Source of the DNA: CAYJLC01 sp044426345
Lineage (GTDB): Bacteria > Bacillota > Clostridia > Oscillospirales > Butyricicoccaceae
Direction: 5' to 3'
Assembly: GCA_044426345.1 (NCBI GenBank)
Contig: JAWXUP010000006.1
Location: 10,447-74,446 of the forward strand
Length of the DNA: 64,000 nt
The translations under genes were made by a program, and so were the position numbers. Below are positions 59,707 to 64,000 of the stretch, piece after piece. The notes under the pieces were generated by a model, which was not told the origin of the DNA, made no database searches, and saw only the letters and a list, made by a program, of their open reading frames with translations. Numbering within the stretch: position 1 is the first letter of the stretch; each line of letters begins with the position of its first letter.

Positions 59707-61860
59707 ATGGAAATAATATTTAATAAAATTGAGTATAAAAATATTTTTGTCGAAGATTTTAAAGAGATGAAAAAGAATAATAAGTTGGATTTTAAAAACG
59801 GAAAAATCTCAGTAATATATGCACCGAATGGAACAGGTAAGACTAGCTTAGTTAATGCTCTTAGTGGAGAATCAAATTCAAACCTAAAGTTTAAATTTGA
59901 AAATAACGATAAAAAAATAGAGGAAATATTTTATGTTATTAATGACCAAAATAATAGAAATATTATTTTAGGAGAAACAAAAGATTTTCTTTTAGGTGAT
60001 AATATTAAGAGAGAGCATGAACTGTTATTAGAATTAAAAGAGCAGAGAGAGCATTTAATTAAAGAAACAATAGATGTGTTAAAAATGTATGGAATATCTA
60101 CTAGTAATTCGTCTTTGTTTGGAAGTATTTTACCAGATGAAATAAGAGGATTTTTAAAAGATTGTGCAAATTCAAAATCAAAAGGTAAAAATTTTAGTAA
60201 TGAGAATATTGTAGAGCTAATCACTAAAATGAAAACTTTTGATAATGTAGAATATAGTGATGATGAATTGAGATACTTTCAAGAAGATTGGGGTAATTCA
60301 AAATCAATTTTTAAGCAAATTAGTAAATTTACAAATGAAGAAATAGAACCTAATGAAAGAGTTAAGTTAATTGAGGAAAATACAGAAGCAATAAAAGTAT
60401 TAAACCGATTTAAAAACGAAACATGTATAGTGTGTGATAATGAAAATATAAATAGACCTAAATTGATTACAGATAAAACAAAGTGTAAAGAAGATACTAT
60501 GAATAAGCTGAGTGAAAAGGTGAAGTCAGTCATTGTTAAGGTCATAGAGTATGTGCCGGAAAATGATCCGTTTAATATTAAAATTAATCTTTTACAAGCT
60601 ATCGAAACAGGTAATGTAAATTATATAAAAACTTTGAACGAAAACTGTGGTAAATATCAGGATTTACATGGGAAATTATTATATAATGAACTAGAAAAAC
60701 GTGTAGCAAATCATTCAATTATAGATATATATAATGAATATAAAGAGATTGTTGCTAATAGAGCTGAAATAAGAGATGAGGATTATCTGTACATAGAAGA
60801 AATTATAAGTAATAGTATGGGTAAGAGTTTATCAGTTGAAAGAGATAATAATAATATCTTGAGAATCAAATTAGACAATAAAGAATTTATCGGAAAAGAC
60901 AGAGGCGAACTGCCACTTAGTAATGGAGAACAGAACTTTTTATCATTATCATTTGAATTTTTAAAAGCTAAAAATTCATCTTGTCCTATTGTAGTTGTTG
61001 ATGATCCAATATCTAGTTTTGATTCAATATATAAAAATAAGGTTGCATACTCAACTATAAAAATATTGAGTGATAAATGTAGAATTATACTAACACATAA
61101 TGTTGATTTGATAAGGTTATTGGAGGGTCAGTATAAAGATTGTTTTAATCTTTACTTATTAAACAATACTGATGGTGAAAACAACGGTTTCATACATATT
61201 AATAGAATTGAAAAGAATATGTTGATTAATTTAGACCAATTATTAAATTCATTTAGAAATGATGTGCCAAAGAAAGTTGTTCAACAAAACAGAGAATTAT
61301 TCTTAATTTCGATGATACCATTTATGCGTGGATATGCCCAAATTATTAACAATAAAAATGTCTATGAAGAATTAACGAAAGTAATGCATGGGTATAATAC
61401 AGAAAAAATTGACATTGGTCAAAAATATACAGAGATATTTGGTAATAATGAACAATATTTACTAAAATCATACAAAGTGTCAGCTGAAGATATATTATCT
61501 GTAAATTTTGAGAAGGTGAATTTGGTTGATGAAACAAAATATCCATTACTGAATAAAACACTTAGACATACGGGTGAATATTTGTTTTTACGCTTATTGG
61601 TTGAGAAAAGTTTAGTAGAGAAATATGGTATTGATACGATGAAATATAAACAATTAGGTCAGATCATATCACAAGCATTTCCTAATGATAATATTGAACA
61701 CATAAAAAACAGAATAAGATTGACGGCGAAAAAAACTTTAATGAATGAATTTAATCATTTCGAGGGTAATTTAAGTATATTTCAACCAGCAATAGATATT
61801 ACGGATAGAGTATTAGAGAAAGAAAAAGAGGACATAGTATGTTTCATAGATAGTTTGTAG
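59707..61860 (+). CDS. ABC/SMC-like AAA ATPase with possible PrrC/RloC-type anticodon-nuclease tail
   Basis: A 717-aa protein. Walker A is APNGTGKTS (39-47), ABC signature LSNGEQN (404-410), Walker B VVVDDPISSFDS (429-440) and H-loop LTHN (462-465). Between them is a long helical insertion with a CIVC pair at C240-C243, like a zinc hook. The C-terminal domain has R629, E633 and H665, i.e. R-x3-E-x31-H. This equals the spacing I recall for the anticodon-nuclease triad of PrrC (R320/E324/H356). It follows the endonuclease by 3 bp. It may guard the R-M system or cleave tRNA when the system is attacked. ATPase: firm; nuclease: hypothesis. Confidence 0.6.
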   Translation: MEIIFNKIEYKNIFVEDFKEMKKNNKLDFKNGKISVIYAPNGTGKTSLVNALSGESNSNLKFKFENNDKKIEEIFYVINDQNNRNIILGETKDFLLGDNIKREHELLLELKEQREHLIKETIDVLKMYGISTSNSSLFGSILPDEIRGFLKDCANSKSKGKNFSNENIVELITKMKTFDNVEYSDDELRYFQEDWGNSKSIFKQISKFTNEEIEPNERVKLIEENTEAIKVLNRFKNETCIVCDNENINRPKLITDKTKCKEDTMNKLSEKVKSVIVKVIEYVPENDPFNIKINLLQAIETGNVNYIKTLNENCGKYQDLHGKLLYNELEKRVANHSIIDIYNEYKEIVANRAEIRDEDYLYIEEIISNSMGKSLSVERDNNNILRIKLDNKEFIGKDRGELPLSNGEQNFLSLSFEFLKAKNSSCPIVVVDDPISSFDSIYKNKVAYSTIKILSDKCRIILTHNVDLIRLLEGQYKDCFNLYLLNNTDGENNGFIHINRIEKNMLINLDQLLNSFRNDVPKKVVQQNRELFLISMIPFMRGYAQIINNKNVYEELTKVMHGYNTEKIDIGQKYTEIFGNNEQYLLKSYKVSAEDILSVNFEKVNLVDETKYPLLNKTLRHTGEYLFLRLLVEKSLVEKYGIDTMKYKQLGQIISQAFPNDNIEHIKNRIRLTAKKTLMNEFNHFEGNLSIFQPAIDITDRVLEKEKEDIVCFIDSL

Positions 61861-61871
61861 TAAGATAGCTC

Positions 61872-61897
61872 GTGATACTACTATGATACTAAAAATT
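61872..61897. repeat. Integrase arm-type direct repeat, right copy
   Basis: 25 of 26 positions match 48988-49013. It is about 97 bp inside the right core. See the left copy for interpretation. Confidence 0.6.
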
Positions 61898-61993
61898 TGA
61901 CAAAATAAAAATATCGTGTATAATATAGATAAAAGAGTGCATTAAAACGTATGAAATATATCTGAAAACACTAGAAATTAAATATTACTTAGC

Positions 61994-62001
61994 GAGTGGG
62001 A
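61994..62001. other. attR of the guaA element (core GAGTGGGA)
   Basis: GAGTGGGA followed by GTAG, i.e. the displaced original guaA 3' end encoding E-W-E-stop. The original guaA terminator follows at 62037-62066. Confidence 0.8.
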
Positions 62002-62036
62002 GTAGCATTGACTGGCTTCTATATGCAATGAATATA

Positions 62037-62066
62037 CAGAAAACACCCTATTTTTAGGGTGTTTTC
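62037..62066 (+). terminator. Ancestral guaA terminator, now outside the element
   Basis: GAAAACACCCTA pairs with TAGGGTGTTTTC across TTTT. It lies about 32 bp after the displaced guaA stop at attR. Confidence 0.82.
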
Positions 62067-62127
62067 GTGCGTTTTGTGATAGTTTTATGCGTGAATAAGT
62101 GAATTTATGCAGTACGCTTTACAGACT

Positions 62128-62364
62128 GATAACAAAATGATAACAGAAATAAAATGACGAAGTCATTTTGAGTGCGTAGCACAGCACGATAGTGCAGTTA
62201 TGTTTCAAGGTTCTCTCAGCTGTCAAAATTTTAATTTTGGTAACAGCGTGAGGTTCTTATAACATTTTAAAAATATCAATTTAAAATCAAGGTGCATAAA
62301 CACAGGTTTTATACGGGCTTTTCGTGAGTTCAATTTGAGTGCAGGTGGCAACAAAACGGCAACG
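62128..62364. repeat. Relic region with integrase-arm-like repeats
   Basis: No gene is seen between 62067 and 62473. It contains 11-bp-period pairs GATAACAAAATGATAACA (62128-62145), GTGAGTTCAATTTGAGTGC (about 62327-62345) and GGCAACAAAACGGCAACG (62347-62364), with the same spacing as the arm-type repeats of the guaA element. A hairpin with GGTTCTCTCAGCTGT and AACAGCGTGAGG arms lies at about 62211-62254. It looks like the end of older guaA insertions. Confidence 0.5.
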
Positions 62365-62473
62365 TCAAATATTCCGTCACTGTAAACAAAGAAATCTTGT
62401 TGGTATTGCTGAATAGCTATTGGAATCGTGTTGTGATATAATTGTCCTTAACAAAACTAAGGAGGAACGCGAA

Positions 62474-62797
62474 ATGTCAAACTACACAATCGAACAATTC
62501 TACAATAGCGACAAATACAACATTCACGGAGAATGCTTTAAAGATTTCTGGCTCGATCACCAAAATTGCAAACCAACAGACGAAACACATATAATCTTAA
62601 TGCTAACCGTTAAGCATACTATCTTAGCAACACTTAATTTAATAAGAACCGCTATGGTACCCAAAATCAAAGATTTTGACCATAACGCGAACCTTGTTGC
62701 TTGCGCAATAAAAAACGGCGACTGTATTTCAGAAATCGAAACCGAGATGCAGTCGCTTTTGTCATGTCTGGAGGTAAAAACTGATGAACATAATTGA
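62474..62797 (+). CDS. Hypothetical protein
   Basis: A 107-aa protein starting ATG 62474 with a strong AAGGAGG site; the frame to 62420 is rejected. It has a conserved-looking N-terminus YTIEQFYNSDKYNIHGECFKDFW and a helical middle. Not recognised. The next gene overlaps its end by 14 bases, so they are co-expressed. It is the first gene after the insertion relics. Confidence 0.6.
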   Translation: MSNYTIEQFYNSDKYNIHGECFKDFWLDHQNCKPTDETHIILMLTVKHTILATLNLIRTAMVPKIKDFDHNANLVACAIKNGDCISEIETEMQSLLSCLEVKTDEHN

Positions 62798-63068
62798 AGA
62801 ACTTTTCTACGGTAACATCGACCCAAATACAATGCCAACAGACAACAAAAACTATGCTCAAGCACTTGAAAAAGTTTGTGAAAATGAAGAGCTGCTGAGT
62901 AAAATATTAAGTCAAAACGAAAAAAGATTGCTAAACGAAATGATAAACGCTTATGACACGCTCACAGGCGAAACTGCTGTATCAAATTTCACATCAGGAT
63001 TTAAAATCGGTGCGAGATTTATGCTGGATATTTTAGATGACGATATGAAAAGCTATTTTAAAGATTAG
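62784..63068 (+). CDS. DUF6809-like small protein
   Basis: A 94-aa helical protein: IEELFYGNIDPN near the N-terminus, then ENEELLSKILSQNEKRLLNEMINAY and FTSGFKIGARFMLDIL. This matches the DUF6809 pattern, common in Clostridia and often in small-gene tandems near mobile DNA. GGAGG lies 10 bases before the ATG, inside the preceding gene. Function unknown. Confidence 0.65.
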   Translation: MNIIEELFYGNIDPNTMPTDNKNYAQALEKVCENEELLSKILSQNEKRLLNEMINAYDTLTGETAVSNFTSGFKIGARFMLDILDDDMKSYFKD

Positions 63069-63074
63069 AAAACA

Positions 63075-63119
63075 CACCTTGCAAGTTGCTAAAAATCCTG
63101 CAAGGTGTGTTTGATTTTT
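63075..63119. terminator. Bidirectional terminator
   Basis: ACACACCTTGCA pairs with TGCAAGGTGTGT across about 18 nt, with T-rich and A-rich sides, between convergent genes. Confidence 0.83.
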
Positions 63120-63121
63120 GT

Positions 63122-63820
63122 CTAAAAATAAAATTCTTCCATAGTATCCAAGCACAAAACTGCGAGTTTGCCACCGTGCCCACAGCCACAGTCGATTGCG
63201 ATGTGGTTGTTTTGCTTTAAAATTTTGTCGGCAGTCTTGTCAAACAATATAGCAGCAACTGGCGTGTGTCCTGTGATTAAAATTTTATCTTCGAAATAAA
63301 CCCTGTCATAATCGGTTTCGCACCATACAAGCTCGTGCAGATTATACTCATCAAGCTCTTTTTTAGGCGAAAAATTATCCAAACCAGCGTGAACTAGAAC
63401 GTATTCTTGTCCGTTTACTTCGATTTCTTCATAAAGCGAAAATTCGTCGAAATAGTCTAAAATAGCTTGCCTGTCATCTAAAGATTGCTTTTTAAACTGC
63501 TCTAGCGTTGGCGCGCCACCGTTTTCAAACCAAGTTAGCATACCTGTCATAAAATCATCGTCAAAACCAGTTAAATTTTCGTCGGTTATCTCTTGTGATA
63601 ATTTCGAAAGCACATTTATCGCCATATATTCGTGATTTCCAAGCAAAGGAATTACGTTAAAACGATACATCATATCGAGCAAAATCTTGATAGAATCATC
63701 GCCACGGTCTACAATATCGCCCAAAATGAATAAAGTATCATCGTCTTTAAGGTCGATTTTATCGAAAATTTGCATATATTTTTCAAAATTGCCGTGTATA
63801 TCGCTAGTTACATAAATCAT
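63122..63820 (-). CDS. PPP-type metallophosphoesterase (serine/threonine phosphatase-like)
   Basis: A 232-aa phosphatase. Metal motifs: SDIHGN (8-13), LGDIVDRGDDS and LLGNHEYM; later LVHAGLD and ITGHTPV. These are the GDxHG, GDxVDRG, GNHE and GH-T motifs of bacterial PPP phosphatases. Start at 63820 follows GAGGTG; the frame to 63832 is rejected. Acts on phosphoproteins or diadenosine tetraphosphate in relatives. Confidence 0.88.
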   Translation of the reverse strand: MIYVTSDIHGNFEKYMQIFDKIDLKDDDTLFILGDIVDRGDDSIKILLDMMYRFNVIPLLGNHEYMAINVLSKLSQEITDENLTGFDDDFMTGMLTWFENGGAPTLEQFKKQSLDDRQAILDYFDEFSLYEEIEVNGQEYVLVHAGLDNFSPKKELDEYNLHELVWCETDYDRVYFEDKILITGHTPVAAILFDKTADKILKQNNHIAIDCGCGHGGKLAVLCLDTMEEFYF

Positions 63821-63885
63821 AAAGCACCTCACATATTCTTGGTTTTATATTATCACAGTTTAGCACAGTTTTCAAGCTGTGATGT

Positions 63886-64000
63886 CGGAGAGAAATTTTC
63901 CCAGCGAAGAAAAATTAGTGTGGCATAATGGGTACATAGAAAACGAAGGGAAAGCGAGATGATATTAGATAAATAAAAACGGAGAGAAATTTTCCCAGCG
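63886..64000. repeat. Direct repeat with 94-bp spacing, running to the window edge
   Basis: GGAGAGAAATTTTCCCAGCG is present at 63887-63906 and again at 63981-64000, with one matching extra base on the left of both. The arms GAAATTTTC are self-complementary. The second copy ends exactly at the window edge, so more copies may follow. No gene is seen between. Confidence 0.6.

Larger units (their letters stand above)
48918..61993. mobile_element. Integrative mobilizable element in guaA, about 13.08 kb
   Basis: Bounded by GAGTGGGA copies at 48918 and 61994. Contents in order: CI-type repressor (minus), excisionase, tyrosine integrase, RHH protein, D5-type helicase, iteron-like repeats, two small genes, oriT-like site, MobA/MobL relaxase, then a restriction-modification cluster with an AAA ATPase. 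It lacks a type IV secretion system, so it is mobilizable, not self-transmissible. guaA is a well-known integration target for such elements. Confidence 0.88.

Noticed and set aside
1..64000. tRNA or rRNA genes as integration targets or landmarks
   Set aside because: No cloverleaf with a CCA-proximal TTCGA box or rRNA core sequence was recognised in either strand.

Overview
The window looks like chromosome of a low-GC, Gram-positive, endospore-forming member of the Clostridia. Evidence: AT-rich DNA with AGGAGG-type ribosome binding sites, dipicolinate synthase genes dpaA/dpaB, a clostridial fatty-acid operon that uses FabK, mini-RNase III, and a stalk-domain secreted protein. No rRNA, tRNA or CRISPR array was seen. 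I cannot place it at genus level.

Layout. 1-1340: a glycine-riboswitch-controlled amino acid symporter, cut by the window edge. 1497-6663: a SorC-type regulator with palindromic operators and a cassette of DhaL, DhaK, an LsrF-type aldolase/thiolase, a DUF1097 membrane protein and a VOC-like protein; it probably phosphorylates and cleaves a small ketose or AI-2-like compound. 6979-8415: a TetR regulator and a SIS-domain sugar phosphate isomerase. 8538-14580: the dipicolinate operon, with dpaA split by a 4,631-bp element that carries split methionine synthase genes (metH plus its reactivation domain), a 40-aa ORF and a large serine recombinase. 14683-25936: rlmB, a degenerate P-type-ATPase-like membrane protein, a YggS family gene, three small N/Q-rich genes, a cation antiporter, trxA, mrnC, a stalk-domain protein, a HAD phosphatase and an AbgT transporter. 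26354-34831 (minus): argC-J-B-D-G-H-F, with dispersed repeats in three of its gaps. 35204-46222: acpP, accBCDA, fabH, fabK, a second fabK-like gene, fabD, fabG, fabF, fabZ and a MarR regulator. 46308-48929: an amidohydrolase and guaA. 48918-62001: a 13-kb integrative mobilizable element in the 3' end of guaA. 62002-64000: relics of similar insertions, two small genes and a PPP-type phosphatase.

Main result: dpaA is interrupted by a skin-like element. Joining 8907 to 13538 restores a 282-codon dpaA in frame at ...LNAVP/TAEGA.... The crossover is supported by two palindromes centred on the same CC dinucleotide: the restored dpaA site reads TGCAGTA-CC-TACTGCA and the predicted circle junction reads AAAGCAATA-CC-TATTGCTTT. 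The likely meaning is that the recombinase excises the element in the sporulating mother cell to make dipicolinate synthase. Unusually, the cargo is the methionine synthase pair, so the vegetative chromosome would keep metH and the doomed mother cell would lose it.

The guaA element combines repressor, excisionase, tyrosine integrase, an RHH protein, a D5-type helicase, iteron-like repeats, an IncQ-like oriT core and a MobA/MobL relaxase. Its cargo is a defence module: a fused double adenine methyltransferase with an N-terminal HTH, an AlwI-like endonuclease, and an AAA ATPase whose C-terminus has an R-x3-E-x31-H arrangement, matching the spacing I recall for the PrrC anticodon nuclease triad.
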